DNA of 64,000 bases, taken from assembly GCA_001600055.1 (NCBI GenBank), contig BCIV01000007.1, forward strand, positions 620,001 to 684,000, in the 5' to 3' direction. Below are positions 49,075-59,606 of the stretch, piece by piece. The number at the start of each line of letters is the position of its first letter. Positions within the stretch are counted from its first letter, which is position 1. Position numbers and translations under genes: made by a program. Origin of the DNA: Filobasidium wieringae. Taxonomy: Eukaryota > Basidiomycota > Tremellomycetes > Filobasidiales > Filobasidiaceae. The notes below the pieces were generated by a model, which was given only the letters and a program-made list of their open reading frames with translations, did no database searches and was not told the DNA's origin.

Positions 49075-52000
49075 TCAGTGCTTTGTTCGGATAGGCTCGC
49101 CGTTTTCCAACGGCAAGTTGTCCCGCAACTTTTGTCCAAGCTCCTCATGACCAAAGAGTTCATGGAGAACCTGCCTGACGTCGTCTACGAAAACGAATTC
49201 GATTCCCTCCTTGACACTAGGAGGCACGTTTTCGTCGATATCTGATTTGCACGCAGCTGGTACTACGAGCTTCTTGATTCCCGCACGATGCGCTGCAAGG
49301 ATCTTCTCTTTAAGTCCTCCTACAGGCAAAACCTGGCCAAGCAGAGTGATCTCTCCCGTCATGGCGATATCGGGGTTGACCTTGGTCTTGGTAAACAACG
49401 AAACAAAGGCGGTCATCAATGCGGTTCCTGCACTGGGACCTTCTTTGCCGATTCCACCCTCGGGCATATGCAGGTGAACATCTATGTCCTTCAAGAACAT
49501 GTCGCTGGATTCCTTGGTGATGCCCAAGGCGTATGCATTCGACTTGACCCAACTGAGAGCGATCTGAGCGGACTCCCGAATGACCTCACCCAGCTTTCCG
49601 GTAAGCTGCAAGTTCCCCTTTCCTGGCATGGAAGCCGCTTCGATCGGCATAACAGCTCCGGATCCGTTACCCAAATAGCCCAATCCAGTGCTGACTCCTG
49701 CTGGGGGCGCCTTGACGTAGAGTCTGTCCTTGTGGTAGACAGCGGGTCCAACGTAATCCTTCAGGTTGTCTTTGGTGATGTGCACCGAAACGTCCTTAGG
49801 GATCTCCATTGCCTTGCGAGGGGCAGTGGTCGTTTGTTTCTCGGTCTCAGCGGCAGGAGCAGAGTCGCTTGGCAAACGCTCAGAAACGGGCTTGACGTCT
49901 GGGTCTTGTGCCTCGACGGTTCCGCTTTGAACAGCAGGGACGACAGGCTCAGGTAATCCCTTCTCCCCTAGATCGGTTACGATCTTGAAAGCGGCCTTTC
50001 GGTAGATCTACAAGAGGACCGTCAGTCAGCATAACACTCGTGCTTGCTAAATAAGAGCTGCTGACCTTATCAATGTGCTTCTTCAGATTTCTAACTCCAC
50101 TCTCTCTGCAGTAGTATCGGATCAGAGCTGTGATCGCAGCGGGATCTAGCTTGATGTCCGTGTCCTCCAATCCGGAGGCGGTCTTGGCCTGAGGAGCCAG
50201 GTAACGGTCGGCGATAGCGAGTTTCTCCTCGGCGACGTAACCGCTAACTTCCAGGACCTCCATTCGATCGAGCAGAGGGGCGGGAATAGTCTCCAACGAG
50301 TTGGCTATGGAAGCAGTCGTATATCAGCCACTTCGCAAGAAGTGAATGATGAACCCAGGGTGAGCGACTTACCAGTACAGACGAACAGGACTCTCGAAAG
50401 ATCGACGGGTACGTCCATGCTAATAAAGAAAACGTTGTTCAGATTTGAAGACTTGAATCGATCCATAAGACAACTCACTAGTGATCTAAGAAGGAACCGT
50501 TCTGTTCGGGGTCAAGCATCTCCAAAAGAGCACTGGATGGGTCACCGTTGTGACCCCGTCCGACCTTGTCGATCTCATCGATCAAGATCAAAGGGTTCTC
50601 CGTTCGAACCTTCTTCAGGGCTTGAATTGGCTTTCCTGGCATAGCACTGTCAAGAGCCGCGTTTCGATCAGCTTTCCGCTCGTACTCAAGACCAGGTGTC
50701 GAACCGAAAGCTTACCCAATGTAGGTCCTCCTGTGACCCTTGATCTCGGCAACATCGGTCAGTCCACCAACAGAAAACCTGTAGAACTGTCGGTCCAAAG
50801 CCCTCGCGATGGATTTCCCGATACTAGTCTTTCCCACTCCGGGAGGTCCGACCATACAGATGATCTTACCCTCCACGGTACCCCTCAGCTTTCCTACAGC
50901 GAGGAACTCGAGAATTCGATCCTTGACATCTTTCAAACCGTAGTGATCCTCGTCCAAGACCTTGACAGCGTGAGCGATATCAAAGTTTTCGGCGGAATGA
51001 ACTCCCCAGGGGATCTGGGTCAACCAGTCGAGGTAGTTCCTCGTTACGCTACGCACAAAAAGAGATGGATCAGCGTATTGTAGGACACTCATTTTCCTAA
51101 CGACATCTTGCCACTCACTTGAACTCGCTAGCAGCCGGTTCGAGGTGCATCAACTTGTTCAACTCCTCGTCGAAAACGGTCTTGACTCCGTCAGGCATCG
51201 AGAGTTTACTAGCCTTCTCCTTGAACCTCTCGACGAGCTTATCCTTGCCATCCGAATCCATCCCCAACTCCTTCTTGATCCCCTTGAGCTGCTCCATCAG
51301 ATAGACTTCTCGTTGCCTCTTGTGCAACTTGGTCTCGACGTCCTTGGTGATCTTGGTCTGCGTCTGAGCATTGATGAGTTCCTTCTTCAAGATCATCAAA
51401 GCCTTTTGTAATCTATCCGGTACACTGAGGGATTCAAGGACCTGTTGTAGATCGGCAATGTCCCCGGACGAAGCGGCCGCAGCGAAATCAGCCAACTTTG
51501 CAGGATCGTCAAAAACGGCCGAGCTGTTCTGAGCCATGGTGAAGCTGGTGATCTGTTCCCTGAAGAACGGTGCCAGACCAGCGATATCCTTGAAAACGCT
51601 GATGATCTCATTCATGATCGCCTTGATGGTCTGATCGTCCTTGTCGAACGGTTCCAATTCCAAATTACTGATGTTTACCAACGAAACCTCGGGGACCTTT
51701 TCATGAAGGAACTCGATCTGAGAAGGAGGTCTTCCCGTTCCCACCTGACCCTCCCCCTTGCTCCCGACGACCTGGTTCATACGGGGGTGCAACTCCCTCT
51801 CCACCTGTTCGATGGAAGGAACATCACTAGCCTTTTCGAAACTAGCGACCTCTGCCTCCTCCCCCTGTCTATCCTGAAGCACCTCATCCTCAGGCTGAAC
51901 CTCGATCTCCTTCTTACTCGCCTCTCCCTTCTTAGGAGGGGTGGTGAGCAACTCATCGATCCTGATCCTCCTATGCGGGTAAAGAACCGCTGTCAAACTC

Positions 52001-53167
52001 TCCTTCCCCCCTTGTTCCCCCTTGCCTCCCTCAGCAGTAGCTGATCCAAAGACGCTCGTGATCTGGGCGAAAACTCCAACAGGGTAAACTTGGTCGGGAG
52101 AAGTGATGGTATCCTGATCGGAATCTTCCTTGAGAACGAAAGCTCCGATGTAAGGTTGTTTTTCTTTCTGGAGTTTCTTGATGGCTGCGATGACTGCGGG
52201 AGAGGTGATCGTTACGGCTTTGTAGAAACCTGCGGTACGAACAAAAGAAAAGGATTGTGGATTAAGAGAGTCAGCTTTGTGCACCCGACAATCGCGTGTG
52301 TTGGAAAGTATGGAACTTACCAGGGAACAAAGGTCTCCTCGTAATAGGCAAGGCCAAGACCTGACTATAATCATCTGGTACGATCATCTTCGTGGGATCT
52401 TTCGATCCGTTCCCGTTTCCACCGTTATCACTCGAGTTGCCAGAGGGAGGAGCGGAGGAAGCTGCAGAAGGTGGATCGGATGGAGGGGCGGGGGCAGATG
52501 GTGGGGAAGAAGGAGCGTTGGCTTTCTTTGAGACTGTCGTCGTCGTCGTCGAGGAGGAGGATGAAACGGGTTGAGAGTTGGAAGAGGTTTTCACACCGTT
52601 TTCCTTTTCTACGGGAACATCACGTAACCCTTTGACCCACTCGTTCCCGTCCGTATCTTTCAACATTTCCTGAATCTCTGGTGGTTCTTCCCCCTTCTTT
52701 CCATAAAGAGGAGTGTTATCGGGGTGATCTACCATATCCTCTGCAGGCCATTCGAAATCCTCGACACCCTCCGGGGTAGGTTCTCCATCCTTGACGTCCT
52801 TGGAATAAGGTTGAGGTAAGAACGATTCCCAACCGTGATAAACCTCATCCTCCTGCTCCTCGATTTGCACAGGTTTCTCTTGCTTGCCCTGGTTTCGCTT
52901 GGCCGCAGCGTCTACCTCGAACGTCGTACCCGATGAAGAGTTGACGACCTCATCACCAGCCGTGGGGAGTTTCTTATCGCCCGGTTTAGCGTCTTTGGCA
53001 CGTTTCTGATTCACCCATCGTTTATCGCCACCTGATGAGGCGGATGATGGTTGGGAGTGGAGGTAAGATGTGTGAAGTGCTCGTAAGGAGGAGGATGAGG
53101 TGGTGGTGGTGGCGGTGCGTAAGAGGAGTGGTGAGCGTGATTTGAGAGCTGATCTTAGTGGGAGCAT
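49075..53167 (-). CDS. PIM1: Mitochondrial Lon protease
   Basis: ATP-dependent matrix protease, about 1,100 residues. The N-terminus [20 protein letters not shown] is an Arg/Ser/Thr-rich presequence, followed by a long disordered Pro/Ser/Gly linker. The Lon substrate domain begins near [14 protein letters not shown] and shows [15 protein letters not shown] and [19 protein letters not shown]. The AAA+ module has Walker [15 protein letters not shown] and the pore/sensor region [20 protein letters not shown]. The protease domain shows [16 protein letters not shown] with the catalytic Ser and [17 protein letters not shown] with the catalytic Lys. The long extra segment with [18 protein letters not shown] in the N-domain is common in fungal Pim1. 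Start at 53167; an upstream in-frame ATG (53257) adds a His-run leader and was not chosen. About eight introns. Confidence 0.95.
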
Positions 53168-53534
53168 GGTGATCAGGGGAGTGGTAGTATTAGGATGGTG
53201 GTGGTGGTGGTGCCGTGATGTATAGAATGGTGAAGAGTTGTGGCGTCGATATAACAAAAACGAGGGATTCGAGGTTGTTCGAGCTTATCAACTCGGTTCT
53301 TTGTCTGACGATCGATCGGGTGAGAACGTTGATCCCACCGCTCAATGACACATCATCAGCGTTCGACGGGGCGGTCACGTGATAGTACACAGGTCACTGA
53401 ATCACGTGACATCACATCCCAGCAAGTCCAAGCTCTCTATTCGTCACCAGCAACACACATACCGACGACATCTACGCTCTCCATCAACAACTGATCTCAC
53501 CAACTCACCAAGGACTATACACCACACCGTCGCC
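53168..53534. promoter_or_regulatory. Divergent promoter PIM1 / ALE1 with two TCACGTGA sites
   Basis: 367 bases between outward-facing starts. Perfect palindromes TCACGTGA at 53375-53382 and 53402-53409 are bHLH E-box sites of the Cbf1/Tye7/SREBP type, spaced 27 bases apart. Which factor binds is unknown. Confidence 0.65.
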
Positions 53535-55722
53535 ATGGTCAGTATAGACACTCCATTCGAATGGCTTTCCCCTCTCGTGGGAGCCCCACCAGACCATCTA
53601 AAAGTACGCTACGTTTCCACCTTATTACACCCACGTCCGTCTCCTGACTTATCACGTTCCCTAGCTCCTCGTCGCCCTCCTCTCGACCTTCCCGCTAGCT
53701 CACCTGTTCGTCCGGATCCCTCCTTCTCAAAAGAACCTTAAACATGTATTGTCCATCGCCCTGGCTTATTTCTACCTGGTCACGCTGTTCGGGATGAAAT
53801 GGGGTTTCCTCCAATTACTGGTGGACGTGTTGGCGGTCTATGCGGTCGTGAAGAGTGGATTGGGTGTGGGGAAGGATGGCAGGGGGGAGGGATGGATGCC
53901 TTGGGTAGTCTTTTGGGGTGTTATGGGGCATTTGATCTGCAAGTGAGTTTCCGCCTTTGGGGTTCCGTCCGTCCGTTCAACGTCTCTTGGCATTTCTAAC
54001 TCTCATGATCGTGATGGTATTTTTCGAACAGCCACGCTTATAGGGAATTGACCCATATTCCAGCTTCGGAAATGGAAATCACGGCAATGCAGTTGGTCCT
54101 CACCATGAAACTCATCACTTTCGCTTGGAACGTGGAAGACGGTCGATTATCCTCCGAGGTCCGTCCGACCCTCTGCCTCTACATCGTGATTCCAAGACTG
54201 ACCGCTGAATTTCGGGTTCGCTAGGAAGTAGACCCTCAACTCCTTGCTACCCGATTGACGGAACCCCAGATCCCCTCTCTCTTGGGGTTCATGGGGTACT
54301 GTTTCTTCTTCCCTGGGATCCTCGTCGGACCCGCATCGGATTACGCTTCCTACAACTCTCTGATCGAGGGGACGTTATTCGTCAGACCGGTCGGGACGAA
54401 CGAGGCCAGTCGATTCGCCCTCAAGGAGAACGAGGGGAGGTTGAGTGGCAAGTCTTCGGAAGGGGTGAAGGGGGAAGAACGCAAGGATCGGGATTTAGAA
54501 CCGTTGGTCGAATCGTCCCTCCCTCAACCTCACGCCCGACTCCTCATACCGCGCGGGAGGAAGACGATCGCCTATCTCAAGCTCGTCGTTGGGCTGGGGA
54601 TGTTGGGGTTCTACTCGACCTTTGGGGGGAAGATGGCTTATGAACGGATCGTGGGGGAAGAGGCCTGGTGGAGCCCGAAAGGATGGTTTGCGCGTTGGGT
54701 GTACGTCATGATCGCCGGGTTCACCGCGAGGACGAAGTATTATGCCATTTGGAGCATCTCCGAGGTGAGCGCGCTGTCGCCTCATCTATCAGATCTCTCT
54801 CATCTCTTGCCCTGACTGACACATACACTCGTCCCCCTTGTCGCACAGGGAGCATGTATCCTCACTGGGATCGGATACAACGGTCTTCAACCGGGTCAAC
54901 CGCCTAAAGAGCTATGGAACCGAGTTCAAAATATCGATATTTGGAACATCGAGACGGCTCAGAGTTTCAAGGTCTTGTTCGATAGTTGGAATTGTCGGGC
55001 CAATGTAGGTCTCCCCCCCCCCCCTCCTCCCTCGCTTTTCGTCGTCCGTCCGCGCGTTCCGGGTTGATGGACGTTTTTTGTGGTTGTTCGTTTCGACCAG
55101 GTTTGGTTGAGGGATACCGTTTATAAGCGGGTGACGAAGAAGGGGGAGAAACCGGGGTTTTATAGTACCGTCATGACTTTTTTGACGAGTGCCTTTTGGG
55201 TGAGTCTTTGGTCGAGCGCTGGAAGGGGGGTCGTTCAGGGTGATATTGATTATCGTCCGTGGTTCGTCCGTTATCAGCATGGGATTTCTCCGGGGTATTA
55301 TTGTGAGTCGTCCCGATCTGGTCTTTTCCGAGATGAGGATACGGCGGTATTGATCAGTTGTTTTGACGAAACCCATTCTCCTAGTGGCCTTCCTTACGGC
55401 CGGATTCTGTACCTCTCTGGGAAGACCGATCCGGCACCTCGTCCGTCCCTTCTTCCTCCCCGAGAACGTCCCCTCCCGATCCCCCCTGCCTAAACGAACC
55501 TACGACATCATCTCCTGGCTGATCGTCCAGTCACTCACGAATTACTTTGTGGCCGCTTTCATCGTGCTGGGGTGGAAGGAATGTATGACGGTTTGGAGCA
55601 GGATGGGGTGGTATGGTCACGTGATGATCGGGATTACCTATGGAGCGTTGAAGATGGGTGGGGAGGGGTGGTTGAAGGGGATGAACGCGAGGGCTGGGAG
55701 GGGGGGTAAGAAGGTGCAGTAG
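53535..55722 (+). CDS. ALE1: Lysophospholipid acyltransferase, MBOAT family
   Basis: ER multispanning acyltransferase of the Lands cycle (ALE1/LPCAT-MBOAT5 group). Several hydrophobic helices (FLQLLVDVLAVYAVV; LKLVVGLGMLGFYSTF), then the family marks FMGYCFFFPGILVGPASDY, ARTKYYAIWSISEGA, GYNGLQPG, NIDIWNIETAQSFKVLFDSW NCR and FLTSAFWHGISPGYYLAF, where the His of FWHG is the catalytic residue and the preceding WN-type Asn region is conserved. The HG is restored by splicing (donor at 55200, acceptor near 55278). The C-terminus is Gly/Lys-rich (ARAGRGGKKVQ), again consistent with an ER tail. Six introns; one contains a 12-C run (55013-55024). Confidence 0.92.
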
Positions 55723-56143
55723 GCGGTAGGTGCGGTGGAGGGTATGAATTATGCATATAAGAGATATACGATATACGATCTACTACGACGGCGGTGGCTG
55801 TGTGTGTATGAGCGTGTTTGTTTACATTTTACGTAATGTATATATTTAGTTGAGGTGATGGAACGCAAAGCTCAACGGTTGATCGACCTCGCACTGTACT
55901 CGCCACTCTGACACTGTATCACCTTCCTACACACACTCTCTCTCTCCCTACTATACACGACACTACGTTCTCTGGACTGCACCTACTGCCACGATCGCCA
56001 CGACCACCTGGGGTACGAGTGGATACCACCTGGCCACCTGCCTTTGATTCATTCCATCGACAATCATCCTTTAAAACATACAAACGATACTACAGCTGCC
56101 ACGAGTACTACGATCTACCACACCTCGCACACCGCACATCGCG
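55723..56143. other. Intergenic, ALE1 3' end to membrane-protein promoter
   Basis: About 420 bases; pyrimidine-rich CT/CAC tracts near 55925-56020 just upstream of the next start, likely a promoter/leader. No gene seen. Confidence 0.45.
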
Positions 56144-59100
56144 ATGACTCGAGTAACTCTCCTGTACACAATCCTCTTGTCCTTTTTACACCTCGTCACC
56201 GCTCAACAACCTACTTCCACTACAAACTCGTCCGCGGTTAGGTACATCACGACCACCATCTCCACTACCATCCCTCCTTCTTCTCTGGGAGCATCTCCGA
56301 CCCCTACATCTCTCGTCTTGACTCTCGCCGTCAACGGGACCAGCCCCACGGTCGTCACCAATGGCACGACCTCCGTGGACACATCGAGCAATACCACAAC
56401 GATCATCTCCCAAAACACCACTCTACCCATCGGGACCATCATCTATTCCAACAGTACCATCCTCTTCCCCAATAGTACCCTTCTATTCCCCAACTCCACC
56501 TTCCTCTACCCCAACGGGACGCTCGCGGGGACCAACGGGACCGTGCTCAATCCGAATTTAGGGGTATGGGACGGGACTCAAAGTTATCTACCTTTCAGGA
56601 TCGAGTTGGACGCCGCGTATGGGGTTTCGGGAGCGTTCTTGATCGTCACTGGGATTCCCCTCGCAGGGTTGGGAGGGAAGAATAGATGGTGAGTGTACGG
56701 AACGGCCGGCGTGGAGCGGCGTTATCGAGGGGGGTATTGATGAGGTTTGTCCCTTTTGCGTTCGTGTGGATAAAAGGTCGTCCATGGCAGTCGTCTCTGG
56801 GTACTCTACGCTTCTTTTGACCCTGGTTCTCGTCCTCCGATTCGGGTGAGTCATCCTCCAATCCCTTATTCTACAATTTCTTCCCCGCCTGACCCCCCTC
56901 TCACTCTCTCCCTAGCGTCGCCCCCGGGATCCAGACCACCCCGACCCCTAATCCCCCCTCGGCGACCCTCCGCGGACTATACACGTTGGCATGCATCATC
57001 GCCTCCCTCGTAGGCGCGGGAGCGGGCGTGTTTTGGTTCAACCAGACGAAATATTGGGTACCTGCCATGGGCGGGTTCGGACTGGGTTGGTTCATCGAGA
57101 CGTTCAAGCGGAATGGGACGACGGGGGGGAGTATTGTTGGGAGATGGGGGTTGATTGGGGGTGAGTTTGATTGGTCCAGGTTTTTTTTAAAGGGATGGGA
57201 GTGGGTGTTGATTTGGTTGAACGACCTGTAGGATTGACGGTGATCGTTTTCATACTCGGTCTGATCCCTACGTTGCACTACCATCTCCTCCTCCTCTCCA
57301 CCGCCTTTATCGGAGCTACCGCCTTCACACTCGGGGTGGATTGTTTCACTCGAGCAGGTCTCAAGGAATTCTATATTTATAACCTCGGGTTCCGTTCAGG
57401 ATTGTTCCCCAAGCTCTGGGTGCAGGAGGAAGGGAACGTGGGGAGATGGGAGTTCCCGCTTTTGACCATTATGCAGGTCGAGATTGGGGTCCTCGTTGCC
57501 GTCTTTTTGGTAAGTCGATCTCGTTCGTCTGAGTGAAGTCCGACATGCTGACTCGAGACGGTCCTGGATATACTGTGATCCTCTGTCTAGGTCGGAGCGG
57601 CGATCCAGTACCGGGTTCTCGGGATGCTTCAGGTCCGATTGGAGAAGATCAAACAGGAAGATGAAGAGCGTAAAGAACGGGAGGAAGAGGATCGGATGGC
57701 CTCTCGGTTCAAGGATCATGATTCCGACCTGGAGAAATGGGAATCGAAATATGGACACGGTAAGGGCTTGGGAGGGCCGGAGGATGTCCCGATGCATTTC
57801 TTGAATAAGGATCAATCGGATTCCACTGCCAGTCTGACGAGGGCGTTGACGGGGGGAGATTCCGTTCGAGGGTTGAGTGGCGGTGCTGGTGCCAGTGTTG
57901 GAGGCTCCTTTGATCCCGGTTCGATGGAGGTGATCAAGAATTCGGTTTCCGAGACGAGGAGTCTGGGTCGGCATTCTTTAGGCGGACAGTCTATCGGGAG
58001 ATTACCCGTCATGGAATTAGGGGACGGTCTTGCTCCTTCCCTCGGGGTCGAGAATGACGTGGAAGCGGGGAGGGCTCGCGCGCATGGATCTGGATCCCCT
58101 ACGAGCGAGATGAGCGGGGAAGAGAGGGAGAGGATGAGGTTGTTGGATGAGATCAGCGAGGTCAGGAAATCGATCGAAGTCCTCCGAGCGACGACGCCTA
58201 CTTCCATCGGGATGCTCTCTCGTTCCGGATCCCAGGTTCTCGCTCAGGGGCAACGATCGAGGACTCAATCGGCTCTGTCGATCGGTGGGACTTCGTTTGC
58301 CAGTGGATTAGGAGGAGTGGGGGGGGATGGAAGGGTTTCCCCCGCCCATGCGCTTGGGGCGGGAGGGAACACTCCTACACTCGACGAAGGAACGGGATCC
58401 GGCTTTCGTCCTCCCTCTCGAACTCACGCAGGGCCACAACGGACGAGCAAGGAAAAGGAATGGGACGATTATCTGGCCGAGAGGAAATTGTTCACTCCGC
58501 CCGCTGGGATCTCCGCTCCGATCGATCCGAGGAACGTCTTGGGGAGGTTGAGCAAGGTGCCGGATAGCGTTGTGAGGGCTATGGAGAGGAGGGAGAGGGC
58601 CGTCTCGGGTTACGAATTGGGAGTGGACGGGGTGGATGAGTTCGGTGCGGGAAGGAAGGAGGGGGAGGTTAGGGAGAGTCATACGGTTCCTAAACTCGGG
58701 AGAGGAGGTGTCTTGGATTTCGAACGGGAACCTAGAGCTGAGCATTCGAGGGAGTCGATGATCCCGGCTATCATGGGTCATGCCGGTTCTTCCCAACCTA
58801 TACCCGCTGGACCCGCCCCTGCGCCTCATCCGAGGTACAAACCGGAACGGACGGCGACGTATGAAGAACTCGAGCTGCGTCATCGATCCAAGATCTCTCA
58901 ATTACAGAAACCCATCACGGAGCAGATGACGGATTCGATCAAGTTGGAGGAAGCCAAGCTGAGGTACAACAAGATGAAGGAGCAAGAGAAGCGGGAGATG
59001 GCCAAGAGGGAAAAGGAACGGGCGGAGAGGGAGAGGAAGAATGAGGGGACGAGGGAAGAGTTGGATAGGGTCCCGAGGGAGAACGGGGTGGATAGGGCGG

Positions 59101-59255
59101 CGGTTTGGAGACAGAGCGTCGTGCTTGATCATCCGCAGTCTGATGCACGTCAACCCGAGGTCGGGAAGACTAGGCCGGATGTCGGAGGGCAGAAGGCGGC
59201 GGAAGGGGGTAAGGGGAGGAGACAATCGTTTGGTCTGAACCGTTATGTCAATTGA
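56144..59255 (+). CDS. TM7S3/TMEM198-type (DUF4203) membrane protein with glycosylated ectodomain
   Basis: A signal peptide (VTLLYTILLSFLHLVTAQQ) is followed by a Ser/Thr-rich ectodomain of about 120 residues with many N-glycosylation sequons, including tandem LFPNST/LYPNGT units around 56445-56525. Then about seven hydrophobic segments, e.g. VSGAFLIVTGIPLAGLG, YSTLLLTLVLVLRFG, LYTLACIIASLVGAGAGVFW, VPAMGGFGLGWFIETF, VIVFILGLIPTLHYHLLLLS and IGVLVAVFLVGAAIQY, the pattern of the TM7S3/TMEM198 domain. The last about 540 residues are cytosolic: coiled, Glu/Arg-rich next to the membrane (KIKQEDEERKEREEEDRMA), then Gly/Ser-rich and finally charged helices (NKMKEQEKREMAKREKERA). Four introns, all in the membrane part. 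Function unknown; the family is poorly characterised. Confidence 0.85.
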
Positions 59256-59606
59256 TCTTTGTGTGTGTGTTTGTGTGTCTTGAAACGTGTTTCCTTTTAC
59301 GAGCTTTATGATCAGACTAGCTAGACTAGATATTAGAATGAAGAGTGACGTGGATGATATTCTTGATTTGGATATTTGAATGTGACCAAATTGTAAGGCG
59401 CGGTGAAACGCGGCGGATGCGAACTGAGATTTAGGCCGGGTATGAAACCAGGAAAGTCACGTGAGACGGAGATGACCGTGGGAGTGCGTTCGGTAATCAA
59501 TCGCGGATGCAAATGCGTAGCGCCGAGTAGATCGACCTCTTCCTTCAATTCATTCGCAACTGTCTCCCAAAGCTCAAACACCTCGACTCGACTCGCAACA
59601 CATACA
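59256..59606. other. Intergenic, promoter of F-box gene
   Basis: About 350 bases with a TG-repeat run near 59262-59278 and one CACGTG E-box at 59458-59463. No gene seen. Confidence 0.45.

Noticed and set aside
49288..49956. A 222-codon plus-strand frame within PIM1
   Set aside because: Antisense shadow of the Lon protease domain, whose catalytic Ser and Lys motifs are clear on the minus strand.
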